DNA from: Modicisalibacter luteus DSM 23508
GTDB lineage: Bacteria > Pseudomonadota > Gammaproteobacteria > Pseudomonadales > Halomonadaceae
Direction of reading: 5' to 3'
Length of the DNA stretch: 64,000 bases
NCBI RefSeq assembly: GCF_000378505.1
Contig: NZ_KB899989.1
Location: forward strand, 62,001 to 126,000
The notes beneath the pieces are model-generated. The model had not been told where the DNA came from. It did not search any database and was given only the letters and a program-made list of their open reading frames with translations. The translations under genes were made by a program, and so were the position numbers. Below are positions 21,643-29,208 of the stretch, in pieces; positions within the stretch are counted from its first letter, which is position 1; every line of letters begins with the position of its first letter.

Positions 21643-22013
21643 TCCTATTGGCGAAACCGCCTCTCTCCGAAATATGACTACAGGATTATGCAAATAGCCC
21701 GTTTCCTGTAGTCATACTACAACGCTTCCTGCCCCTAAGTGTGGATTGTTGAGCCCAGCAACCATGGGCCATAGTTCATGACAAGGCGGCAATAAAACAG
21801 CCGTTTAACGCCCATGAACTTTGGCGCCTGTAGTCCAGGCATGTACTCACGAGAAGTCATGGCGAAAAGAGGACAAGCCGGACAGATCCCGAGCTTTTTC
21901 CGCAACGCAGCACCAAATTCGTAGCGATGAACCGCTCCGGCTGCGTCAGGAAATATTGCTAAGGCACCGAGCGAAGGTGCCGCCCGGACACTCAACGAAA
22001 CAAGGAAGCCACT
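21643..22013. other. aceA upstream region with palindromes
   Basis: 371 bp without a credible gene. It holds a 13-bp perfect inverted repeat (21673-21685 with 21704-21716) and, overlapping its right arm, a 15-bp operator-like palindrome (21707-21721). About 110 bp further on is a short hairpin, CCTG-TAGTC-CAGG. The last part carries the AAGGA ribosome-binding site of aceA. Confidence 0.6.
21707..21721. promoter_or_regulatory. palindromic operator-like site TGTAGT-N3-ACTACA upstream of aceA
   Basis: TGTAGTCATACTACA is a perfect 6-3-6 palindrome about 290 bp upstream of the aceA start. The shape matches the binding sites described for RpiR-family regulators of central carbon metabolism (HexR/RccR), which control glyoxylate-shunt genes in several gammaproteobacteria. 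Assignment to that family is inference from motif similarity. A half-site, ACTACA, lies at 21677-21682. Confidence 0.5.
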
Positions 22014-23612
22014 ATGTCAGCCTATCGGGAAACCGTTAACAACTTCGCTCAGCTACGTGAAAAGCATGCTGGAAAATGGGACACGATCAACCCCGAACAT
22101 GCTGCGCGCATGACGCTTCAGAACCGCTTTCGCACCGGGTTGGACATTGCCCGCTATACAGCAGGCATCATGCGCCGCGACATGGCCGCCTATGATGAGG
22201 ATCCATCATGCTATACCCAGTCGCTGGGCTGCTGGCACGGTTTCATCGGCCAACAGAAAATGATTTCCATCAAGAAGCACTTCGGGACGACCAAGGGGCG
22301 CTACCTTTACCTTTCCGGCTGGATGGTAGCTGCCATGCGTTCCGAGTTCGGCCCGCTTCCCGATCAATCGATGCATGAAAAGACGTCTGTACCGGCACTG
22401 ATCGAGGAGCTCTATACCTTCCTGCGCCAAGCCGATGCTCGCGAATTGGGCCACATGTTTCGCGAACTCGATGCCGCACGCGCCAAGGGAGACGAAATCG
22501 CGGCCCGCGCCGTGCAGGAAAGGATCGATCATTACGAGACCCATATCGTGCCGATCATTGCCGATATCGATGCCGGCTTCGGCAACGAAGAAGCAACGTA
22601 TTTGTTAGCCAAGCGCATGATCGAGGCCGGAGCCTGCTGTATCCAGCTAGAGAATCAGGTGTCGGATGCCAAGCAGTGCGGCCATCAGGACGGTAAGGTG
22701 ACTGTGCCTCATGAAGACTTTCTGGCCAAGATCAATGCCGTGCGTTATGCGTTTCTAGAGTTGGGTGTCGAGGATGGTGTCATCGTGGCGCGCACCGACT
22801 CGCTGGGAGCCGGCCTGACCCAAAAGATTCCGGTCAGCACTGAGCCGGGAGACCTGGCGGCACAGTACAACAGCTTCCTTCACACGACGCCGATCTGCAA
22901 CGATGACGACCTCGCCGATGGCGAAATGATCATCAAGCTCGATGGGCAGTTGAAGAAACCCTTGCGTATGCCCAACGGCCTCTATCTGTTCCGTCCGGGC
23001 ACAGGAGAGGATCGCGTGGTTCTGGACTGCATTACAGCCCTGCAGAATGGCGCCGATCTGCTGTGGATCGAAACCGAGAAACCCCATGTCGGGCAGATTG
23101 CCAGCATGGTCAACCGGATCCGTGAGGTCGTGCCCGATGCCAAGCTGGTCTACAACAACTCACCTTCCTTCAACTGGACACTCAACTTCCGCCAACAGGT
23201 CTACGACGCCTGGGAGCAGGAAGGCAAGGATGTTTCTGCCTATGATCGTACCCGCTTGATGAGTGCCGAGTACGACGAGACCGAGCTCGCTGCCGTTGCC
23301 GACGAGTGGACACGCAACTTCCAGCGCGACGCCGCACGCGACGCCGGTATATTCCACCATCTGATCACACTGCCGACATATCATACTGCGGCCTTGTCCA
23401 CGGACAATCTGGCCAAGGGTTACTTCGGCGACGAAGGCATGCTGGCCTATGTCAGGAACGTACAACGCCAGGAGATTCGCCAAGGCCTGGCTTGCGTCAA
23501 GCATCAGGACATGGCCGGCTCCAACCTGGGCGACGACCACAAGGAGTATTTCTCCAGCGAGCGCGCCCTGAAGGCCGGCGGCAAGGACAACACCATGAAT
23601 CAGTTCGCCTGA
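22014..23612 (+). CDS. aceA: isocitrate lyase AceA (Pseudomonas-type)
   Basis: First glyoxylate-shunt enzyme, cleaving isocitrate to succinate and glyoxylate during growth on acetate or fatty acids. 532 residues, the long subfamily seen in Pseudomonas. Catalytic Cys222 lies in SDAKQCGHQDGK (the family has KKCGH or KQCGH). VARTDSLGAGLT, WIETEKPHVGQI, NNSPSFNWTLNF and the C-terminal GKDNTMNQF match the subfamily closely. The ATG at 22014 has AAGGA upstream. It is monocistronic with a strong terminator; malate synthase is not in the window. Confidence 0.97.
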   Translation: MSAYRETVNNFAQLREKHAGKWDTINPEHAARMTLQNRFRTGLDIARYTAGIMRRDMAAYDEDPSCYTQSLGCWHGFIGQQKMISIKKHFGTTKGRYLYLSGWMVAAMRSEFGPLPDQSMHEKTSVPALIEELYTFLRQADARELGHMFRELDAARAKGDEIAARAVQERIDHYETHIVPIIADIDAGFGNEEATYLLAKRMIEAGACCIQLENQVSDAKQCGHQDGKVTVPHEDFLAKINAVRYAFLELGVEDGVIVARTDSLGAGLTQKIPVSTEPGDLAAQYNSFLHTTPICNDDDLADGEMIIKLDGQLKKPLRMPNGLYLFRPGTGEDRVVLDCITALQNGADLLWIETEKPHVGQIASMVNRIREVVPDAKLVYNNSPSFNWTLNFRQQVYDAWEQEGKDVSAYDRTRLMSAEYDETELAAVADEWTRNFQRDAARDAGIFHHLITLPTYHTAALSTDNLAKGYFGDEGMLAYVRNVQRQEIRQGLACVKHQDMAGSNLGDDHKEYFSSERALKAGGKDNTMNQFA

Positions 23613-23646
23613 AGCCTGGCTAGCACAAGCTGACTCACGTCACACC

Positions 23647-23669
23647 GGGAGGCTACGGCCTCCCTTTTT
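23647..23669 (+). terminator. terminator after aceA
   Basis: GGGAGGC (23647-23653), four-base loop, GCCTCCC (23658-23664), then TTTTT. Confidence 0.9.
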
Positions 23670-23820
23670 ATTGGCTTTTTTTTCACATAATCTGCACTAT
23701 CTCGGCGGGCACCAACACGACCTGACTCTGGTCTAAGCTGTCGTGACTCGCTACACTGTTTTAGAACAGCGTTTTCAATGATTGATCACTTGGCGCCTCC
23801 GCCAAGTTGAGGAGGGTTTG

Positions 23821-24288
23821 ATGAAGCGTCTTCTTCCCGTTATCGCCATGGGCCTGCTGACCCTAGGTGGATGTGCCAACTCCGACCTCTACTCGGGAGA
23901 CGTCTATCGGGGAAGCCAGGCCAAAACCGGCCAGACCGTGACCTACGGTACCATCACAGCCCTGCGCCCGGTTCGCATCCAGGCCGAAGATCAGAACAGT
24001 GGCGTAATCGGTGGGCTGGGAGGTGCCGTGATCGGTGGCTTGCTGGGTAACCAGATCGGCGGGGGCTCGGGCCGTACCATTGCCACTGCGGCAGGCGCCA
24101 TCGGTGGTAGCGTGGCTGGCAGCAAGATCGAGGACAAGGCCAACCAGACCAACGCCTATGAGATCGAGGTGCGCCGGGACGTGGGCGATACCGTGATCGT
24201 CGTACAAAAGGCGGACCGGCAGTGGCAGGTTGGACAACGTGTTCGCTTGGTCGGTAGTGGAGCTAACATGAGCGTTGCCCCCTACTGA
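23821..24288 (+). CDS. SlyB/Pcp-like outer-membrane lipoprotein with glycine zipper
   Basis: 155 residues. Lipoprotein signal peptide with lipobox LGGC (Cys18). The middle section has a Gly-rich zipper (GGLGGAVIGGLLGNQIGG and GAIGGSVAGSK, about 62-108) typical of the 17-kDa surface antigen/SlyB family, and the C-terminal strand pair YEIEVRRD...QVGQRVRL is family-like. The start ATG 23821 has GAGGAGGG six bases upstream, one of the strongest ribosome-binding sites in the window. E. coli SlyB stabilises outer-membrane proteins under envelope stress, but transferring that role is inference. Confidence 0.88.
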   Translation: MKRLLPVIAMGLLTLGGCANSDLYSGDVYRGSQAKTGQTVTYGTITALRPVRIQAEDQNSGVIGGLGGAVIGGLLGNQIGGGSGRTIATAAGAIGGSVAGSKIEDKANQTNAYEIEVRRDVGDTVIVVQKADRQWQVGQRVRLVGSGANMSVAPY

Positions 24289-24321
24289 TGAGGCGCGTTG
24301 TAGCCATGTCCTGAAGAAACG

Positions 24322-24351
24322 AAAACCCCCGCAGCGTGCTGCGGGGGTTTT
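24322..24351. terminator. bidirectional terminator
   Basis: AAAACCCCCGCAGC (24322-24335) pairs with GCTGCGGGGGTTTT (24338-24351). It lies between the SlyB-like gene and the convergent small membrane protein gene and can serve both. Confidence 0.92.
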
Positions 24352-24377
24352 CCTTGGGGGCGTTGTGGCTATCGGCC

Positions 24378-24662
24378 TTAGTGTGACTTGGCTTTCGACA
24401 GTCCCCAACGAGCCAGTTTCACCACGAGCCAGCTGATCAGGCCAATCAACAGCAGGGTCAGCAACATGGAAACAGGGCTTACAATAAACGTTGCGCCAAT
24501 TACCGCCAGCCCTACGCTCCAGATCCAACGGTCGTCCTCACTGCTCCTTGATGTATAAGGCAACCTACGTTCCAAGGCACTGCCCAGTGCACCGTTCCAG
24601 CTCTTGAGCGAGAGAAACAGGATGACGCCAAAGGCGATCAGCCAGATTAGAGTCACGGTCAT
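24378..24662 (-). CDS. small membrane protein, function unknown
   Basis: 94 residues with three hydrophobic stretches: TLIWLIAFGVILFLSL (about 4-19), IWSVGLAVIGATFIV (about 47-61) and MLLTLLLIGLISWLVVKLARW (about 65-86). The ATG at 24662 has AGGAG nine bases upstream, and the gene ends at a good terminator, so it is probably real. I do not recognise the family. The hydrophilic segment between helices 1 and 2 (residues 20-46) is rich in Arg and Ser. Confidence 0.65.
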   Translation of the reverse strand: MTVTLIWLIAFGVILFLSLKSWNGALGSALERRLPYTSRSSEDDRWIWSVGLAVIGATFIVSPVSMLLTLLLIGLISWLVVKLARWGLSKAKSH

Positions 24663-25049
24663 ATGGCATTTCTCCTAATAAATCATAGACATAATCGCAA
24701 ACTCACCAGACGTGGCAATGCGCTGACGACATCGACATCTAGTGAATGTTTATCCTTGATGTGCCGACGCACATCCCGATCTGTCATCGGGTTATCGGCA
24801 GGGTACCCCCGCCGATAATGCCCGTGCAACTGGGCTACGGAGAAAAAACGTCGCCCAACCAGCCTGCCGATTTTGCCTCCTTATCCTCAACCCAAAAGCG
24901 TGACACGGACGACAATACGTGCCACTACGCGCTTGAACAGCAGTCAAGTCAGTTTACTCGACCATGAAAAATCCTCGGCGCCCCTGACAGGTGCAGATGG
25001 ACGCGTTACCATTGAAATGACATGCACTCACCGAAAGGTCCATCTCAAC
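24663..25049. other. intergenic region with four successive hairpins
   Basis: 387 bp upstream of the SlyD-type gene. From 24758 to 24835 four inverted repeats follow one another: GATGTGC/GCACATC (24758-24775), CCCGAT/ATCGGG (24775-24791), TTATCGGC/GCCGATAA (24792-24818, with an inner GGG/CCC) and GCCC/GGGC (24820-24835). No known riboswitch or leader class was recognised, and no ORF with a ribosome-binding site was seen. Confidence 0.45.
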
Positions 25050-25532
25050 ATGCAGATTGCGCAAAATTCCGTTGTCGCGTTCCATTACACCCTGACCAAC
25101 GATGCAGGTGAGGTGCTGGACAGCTCGGAAGGTCGCGAACCGCTGACCTATCTCCATGGCGCGGGCAATATCATTCCCGGCCTCGAGAAGGAGCTGGAAG
25201 GTCGCCAGAGCGGCGATAAGCTGCAAGTGACCGTCAGCCCTGAAGAAGGCTACGGCGAGACTCAGCCTGCCCTAGTGCAGGAAGTTCCTCGCGATGCTTT
25301 TCAGGGTGTCGAGAACGTCGAGCCAGGCATGCAGTTCCAGGCCCAGACTCAGGGCGGCCCGCTCATGGTCACCGTCACCAATATCGAAGGCGATACCGTA
25401 ACCGTGGATGGTAACCATCCGTTGGCCGGTCAAAAGCTCAACTTCGATGTTGAAATCGCCGAGGTGCGCGAGGCGAGCTCTGAAGAAATAGAGCATGGCC
25501 ACGTTCATGGCGAAGGTGGCCATCAGCACTAA
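25050..25532 (+). CDS. slyD: FKBP-type peptidyl-prolyl isomerase, SlyD family
   Basis: Prolyl isomerase and chaperone with an inserted IF domain. 160 residues: FKBP strands VVAFHYTLTNDAGEVLDSS, the GREPLTYLHGAGNIIPGLE active-site loop (about 30-48), the insert-in-flap domain (about 70-125) and a short His-rich tail (HGHVHGEGGHQH) that could bind nickel or other metals, as in SlyD. The start is ATG 25050; upstream in-frame sequence lacks conservation. A strong terminator follows. The tail is shorter than that of E. coli SlyD, so metal delivery to hydrogenases is uncertain. Confidence 0.9.
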   Translation: MQIAQNSVVAFHYTLTNDAGEVLDSSEGREPLTYLHGAGNIIPGLEKELEGRQSGDKLQVTVSPEEGYGETQPALVQEVPRDAFQGVENVEPGMQFQAQTQGGPLMVTVTNIEGDTVTVDGNHPLAGQKLNFDVEIAEVREASSEEIEHGHVHGEGGHQH

Positions 25533-25569
25533 GCTGATCTACAACAAGCCGATACTACGGCTGTGCCAC

Positions 25570-25603
25570 GAAAGGGCAACCATTCACGGTTGCCCTTTCT
25601 TTT
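25570..25603 (+). terminator. terminator after the SlyD-type gene
   Basis: GAAAGGGCAACC (25570-25581) pairs perfectly with GGTTGCCCTTTC (25588-25599), followed by TTTT. Confidence 0.93.
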
Positions 25604-25680
25604 GCTTGCGATCATGCCCATGGGGCCCAGAATAGCTATCCTGGCTCGAAGCCAGTAAATCCTTTGACGTAGGTGACGTC

Positions 25681-26295
25681 ATGACATCAATCCTGACTCT
25701 CGGCTGGACAATCTTAGCTCTCATCCCCCTACCCGCCCAGGCTCAGGACACAACCGAGACGGCCAACGCGACCTTTGCCGGTGGCTGTTTTTGGTGCGTG
25801 GAGGAAGCCTACGACGAAATCAAAGGCGTTCAGCGCACCGTCTCCGGCTATACCGGGGGAGAGGAGACATCCCCTTCGTATGAGCAGGTTGCTCGAGGAG
25901 CCACCGGCCACGCCGAAGCCGTTCGTGTGGAATACGATCCCTCGCAAGTCGATTACGCTACGTTGCTCGAGGCGTTCTGGCACAACATTGATCCCTTCGC
26001 GGAGGATCGCCAATTTTGCGACGCGGGTCGTCAGTACCGTAGCGCGATCTTCTACCATGATGAACAGCAGAAACACTTGGCGGAAAAGACCAGATCAGAG
26101 CTCGAACAGCGCTTCGGCCGAGACATTGCGACCCGTATCGCCCCGGCGGGCAAGTTCTGGGTTGCCGAGGAGTATCATCAGGATTATTACGAGAAAAATC
26201 CGGTACGCTATCGCTTCTACAAGGCCGGCTGCGGGCGCACCGAGCGCCTCGAGGAAATATGGGGGAATCAGGCCGGGCTACCGGGCAAATCTTGA
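25681..26295 (+). CDS. msrA: peptide-methionine (S)-S-oxide reductase MsrA, exported form
   Basis: Reduces the S-epimer of methionine sulfoxide in proteins. 204 residues with the active-site GGCFWCVEEAYD (catalytic Cys36), SGYTGG, GATGHAEAVRVEYDP and the late EEYHQDYY, all hallmarks of MsrA. Unlike the usual cytoplasmic enzyme, it begins with a hydrophobic segment (residues 4-16) ending in PAQAQD, a probable Sec signal peptide, so it is likely periplasmic. The ATG at 25681 has AGGTGA upstream. No msrB is in the neighbourhood. Confidence 0.92.
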   Translation: MTSILTLGWTILALIPLPAQAQDTTETANATFAGGCFWCVEEAYDEIKGVQRTVSGYTGGEETSPSYEQVARGATGHAEAVRVEYDPSQVDYATLLEAFWHNIDPFAEDRQFCDAGRQYRSAIFYHDEQQKHLAEKTRSELEQRFGRDIATRIAPAGKFWVAEEYHQDYYEKNPVRYRFYKAGCGRTERLEEIWGNQAGLPGKS

Positions 26296-26308
26296 TGTCC
26301 GGTACCGA

Positions 26309-27511
26309 TCACGAATTCGCTTCGACCAGCGTCGAATGTTGCTCTTTTCGCCACAGCCAGAGGGAAAGTGCCAGGGTCACGCTCAGTACCAACCATGAGG
26401 CCAGCACCACGCCCCACCAGTCGGCGGCCTGCCAGAACGGCTCGAGATAGAAGCCGCCAAGGCTGGCTCCTACATAATAAAATACTAAATAAAGTGACGA
26501 TGCACTTCCCCTGGCCATCTGTGCCTGTCGGCTCACCCAGCTCGAAGCCATGGAGTGACAAAAGAAAAAGCCAAAGGCATTAATGACCAGGCCGGCCAGG
26601 ATCACTGGCAACGCCTCGCTCATTGTCACCCACGTACCGACCATGAAGATCCCGATACCTAGCATCATGCATACCGGCTGCGCCAAGCGTTGGGCGACAC
26701 GCCCCGACAATGCCGACCCCAGAGTCCCCCCCAGATACGTGACAAAGATCATGCCCAGCCACTGAGTGGAGAGTGAATACGGGGCCTCATTGAGACGGAA
26801 CGTGATGTAGCTGTACTGATTGATAAAGATGAAGAAGTTCAGCCCACCGATCAGGTAGGCGCCCAATAACAGAGGGTTGCACAGATGGCCGCTTAGAGAG
26901 CTCAGGGCAACTCCAAGACGTAACGGGGCCGGCTTGAACTCACGCGCCTCAGGTAGCAAGCGCCAGAATACCGCCAGGCAAACCAGACTCACCAATCCTA
27001 CGGTCAGAAAGCTGGCATGCCATCCACCGTATTCACCCGCGATCCCGCCCATGACACGCCCACCGATACCGCCTAGCGTATTGGCGCTGATATATAGCCC
27101 CACGGCCAGCATTAGCGCTCGCTTATCGAACTCATCCCCCATCCAGGCGATTGCCACGGCGGGTAGACCACCGAGCACGAAGCCCTGCACCGCCCGGATG
27201 ATGAGAAGCGAGGTGAAGTTGTCGACGAAGGGAATGAGCAACGAACAGAGTGTGGCGATCAGCAGCGTGAAACGCATGATGCCACCGCGACCGATGGCAT
27301 CGGAGAGCGGTCCGAATACCAGCAGCGCTCCCGCCAGGGTAATGGTCGAAACTGCCATGACCATGGCCACGGCCAGAGTGGAAACATCGAAGACCTGCCG
27401 CAACTCCGGCAGTAGCGGTTGCGCCGCATAGAGATTGACGAAAACGGTGAACGAGCCCAGGCACAGTGCCAATGTGGCCCTCCACCAGTCTCGGCTATGT
27501 GCTTGGATCAT
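26309..27511 (-). CDS. MFS transporter, YnfM-like
   Basis: 400 residues with about 12 membrane helices. The motif-A-like GPLSDAIGR between helices 2 and 3 and the AQPLLPELRQVF, NTLGGIGGR and SSLYLVFYYVGASLGG segments follow E. coli YnfM closely. It is predicted to be an inner-membrane exporter of unknown substrate. It is divergent from a LysR gene at 27600, the same arrangement as ynfM-ynfL in E. coli. It converges on msrA with only 13 bp between stops. Confidence 0.85.
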   Translation of the reverse strand: MIQAHSRDWWRATLALCLGSFTVFVNLYAAQPLLPELRQVFDVSTLAVAMVMAVSTITLAGALLVFGPLSDAIGRGGIMRFTLLIATLCSLLIPFVDNFTSLLIIRAVQGFVLGGLPAVAIAWMGDEFDKRALMLAVGLYISANTLGGIGGRVMGGIAGEYGGWHASFLTVGLVSLVCLAVFWRLLPEAREFKPAPLRLGVALSSLSGHLCNPLLLGAYLIGGLNFFIFINQYSYITFRLNEAPYSLSTQWLGMIFVTYLGGTLGSALSGRVAQRLAQPVCMMLGIGIFMVGTWVTMSEALPVILAGLVINAFGFFFCHSMASSWVSRQAQMARGSASSLYLVFYYVGASLGGFYLEPFWQAADWWGVVLASWLVLSVTLALSLWLWRKEQHSTLVEANS

Positions 27512-27599
27512 GAATAACTCCTTGTACTTTCGGGCATGATCCGGTATTCAAAACAATAAGCCAAATAGGGCTTGGAGATAGCAACGATCTTTTTTACTT

Positions 27600-28487
27600 A
27601 TGAAGTTATCATTCGACCTTAGGGCGTTACGTTATTTCTTGGCGGTCGCGGAGCATGGTGGCTTTACACGTGCCGCCCACGAACTGCATGTTGCGCAATC
27701 AGCCGTCAGCCAGACCGTCGCCAGTCTCGAGTCCCGCCTGGAGTTGCGCCTTTTCCATCGTCATGAACGTCGAATCAGCCTAACGCCGGAGGGCGAATTG
27801 CTGCTGGGTCACGCCCGCGAATTGCTCGGTCAGGCCGAGTCGATAGAACTGGCGATGAGAGAAGTCCATGGGCTGGTAAAAGGCGAAGTGCGCATCGGCA
27901 TCCCCTCGATGCTTGGATCCTATTATTTTCCGCCCCTGTTAATGGGCTTCAAGTCTCGCCATCCGGGGATTCGCTTGACCGTTGTCGAAGCAGGGACACG
28001 GCGCTTGCAGCGTATGATTGCAGATGGAGAACTCGATCTCGGCGTGGTCACAGACGATGTATCGACCCAAGGGCTGGAGCGACGCCATTTCCTGCGCGAG
28101 GAAATGGTCGTCTGTGTGCCCCGGGATCACCGCTTTGCGAAAAGAGAGAGTGTAACGGCCCGGGAAGTTCTAGGCGAACCCTTGGTGCTTTTTCAGGACG
28201 GTTACTTTCATCGAGAATTCGTGGACCGCCTAGCCGTCGAAACCGGCCAACAGCCTCAGGTCGCCTTCCAGTCCAACCTGATTCCTCTGACCAAAGCGAT
28301 CGTAAGACAGGGATTCGGCATTACCACCTTCTTGCGCCGAGTCGTCGAGGAACCTGACCTTGCAGCAGTATCGTTCGAGCCGGCCGCCTGGCTGGACCTG
28401 TCATTTGCCTGGAAGCACGGCGCCTATCTATCGAGAGCCGAGCAGACGTTCGTCGATTTCGTACTCGAACATCATGCAAGTCTCTAA
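27600..28487 (+). CDS. LysR-family regulator, YnfL-like
   Basis: 295 residues: N-terminal helix-turn-helix (LRALRYFLAVAEHGGFTRAA, then LHVAQSAVSQTVASLE, residues 7-50) and a LysR substrate-binding domain (about 93-293). It is transcribed away from the ynfM-like transporter with 88 bp between starts, so it most likely controls that gene and itself. The effector is unknown. Confidence 0.9.
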   Translation: MKLSFDLRALRYFLAVAEHGGFTRAAHELHVAQSAVSQTVASLESRLELRLFHRHERRISLTPEGELLLGHARELLGQAESIELAMREVHGLVKGEVRIGIPSMLGSYYFPPLLMGFKSRHPGIRLTVVEAGTRRLQRMIADGELDLGVVTDDVSTQGLERRHFLREEMVVCVPRDHRFAKRESVTAREVLGEPLVLFQDGYFHREFVDRLAVETGQQPQVAFQSNLIPLTKAIVRQGFGITTFLRRVVEEPDLAAVSFEPAAWLDLSFAWKHGAYLSRAEQTFVDFVLEHHASL

Positions 28488-28515
28488 GAGAGGCCAAGTG
28501 TAGCCAGTCTTTTCG

Positions 28516-29100
28516 CTACTCGAAGCGCTGCGCAATTTCCTTCAGCGGCATGGGACGCCGGGCCTGCCAGTAGTGTCGATTCCAGTAGACGTTATCGAGC
28601 CGAGACAGCTTCACGCCCTGCGACGTCGACGCATGCAGAAAGTAGCCGTCATCGACGTAGATGCCGACATGGCGGTACACACCTGGTGGGCGGAAGAACA
28701 CCAGGTCGCCAACCTCCAGGGCATCCCTCGCAACAACTTTGCCTTCATGCATCTGGGCGCTTGTGGTACGCGGCAATTCCAGCGCAAACGCCTCTCTATA
28801 AACCTGTTGAACCAGCGCTGAGCAGTCGATGCCTCGAAGGCCTTCCCCGCCCAGCACATAGGGGGTGCCTTCCCAGCGCTCATGCTCATTCAGCAATGCC
28901 TGGCGCATTGTCCTCAATGAGGAACGCCGAAGTGTTCCCCAGCGTTGCGCCAACTGGGTGGCTGAGCCCATCACATGCGCTTTGCCACTAGCATGGAAGC
29001 CACTGCTTCTCTCCGTCTGGCTTCCGCTATCCTGCGGTGTGCCGGCACAACCGGCCAGTAAGCCAGCCATCGCCCAGGCCAGCAGAAATTGATAATTCAT
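28516..29100 (-). CDS. NlpC/P60-family peptidoglycan hydrolase, lipoprotein
   Basis: 194 residues from ATG 29100. Lipobox LLAGC (Cys18), then a linker, then an NlpC/P60 papain-like domain (about 75-185). The catalytic triad is visible as Cys93 in GIDCSALV, His near 149 in RHVGIYV and a polar/His third residue in FLHASTSQGV. It resembles the Spr/MepS and NlpC endopeptidases that cleave cell-wall crosslinks or D-Glu/mDAP bonds. An in-frame start at 29154 would add 18 residues ahead of the signal peptide and is not favoured. Confidence 0.88.
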   Translation of the reverse strand: MNYQFLLAWAMAGLLAGCAGTPQDSGSQTERSSGFHASGKAHVMGSATQLAQRWGTLRRSSLRTMRQALLNEHERWEGTPYVLGGEGLRGIDCSALVQQVYREAFALELPRTTSAQMHEGKVVARDALEVGDLVFFRPPGVYRHVGIYVDDGYFLHASTSQGVKLSRLDNVYWNRHYWQARRPMPLKEIAQRFE

Positions 29101-29208
29101 TGCCGAGCAAACTCTCGCATCAAAGCAAAAACGTCTCGCTGCGCTTGGCGCCAAGCAGCGTATCCCAAATCGTTGCGGTGTATCCGGTACATGACGACTC
29201 GAACGGCG

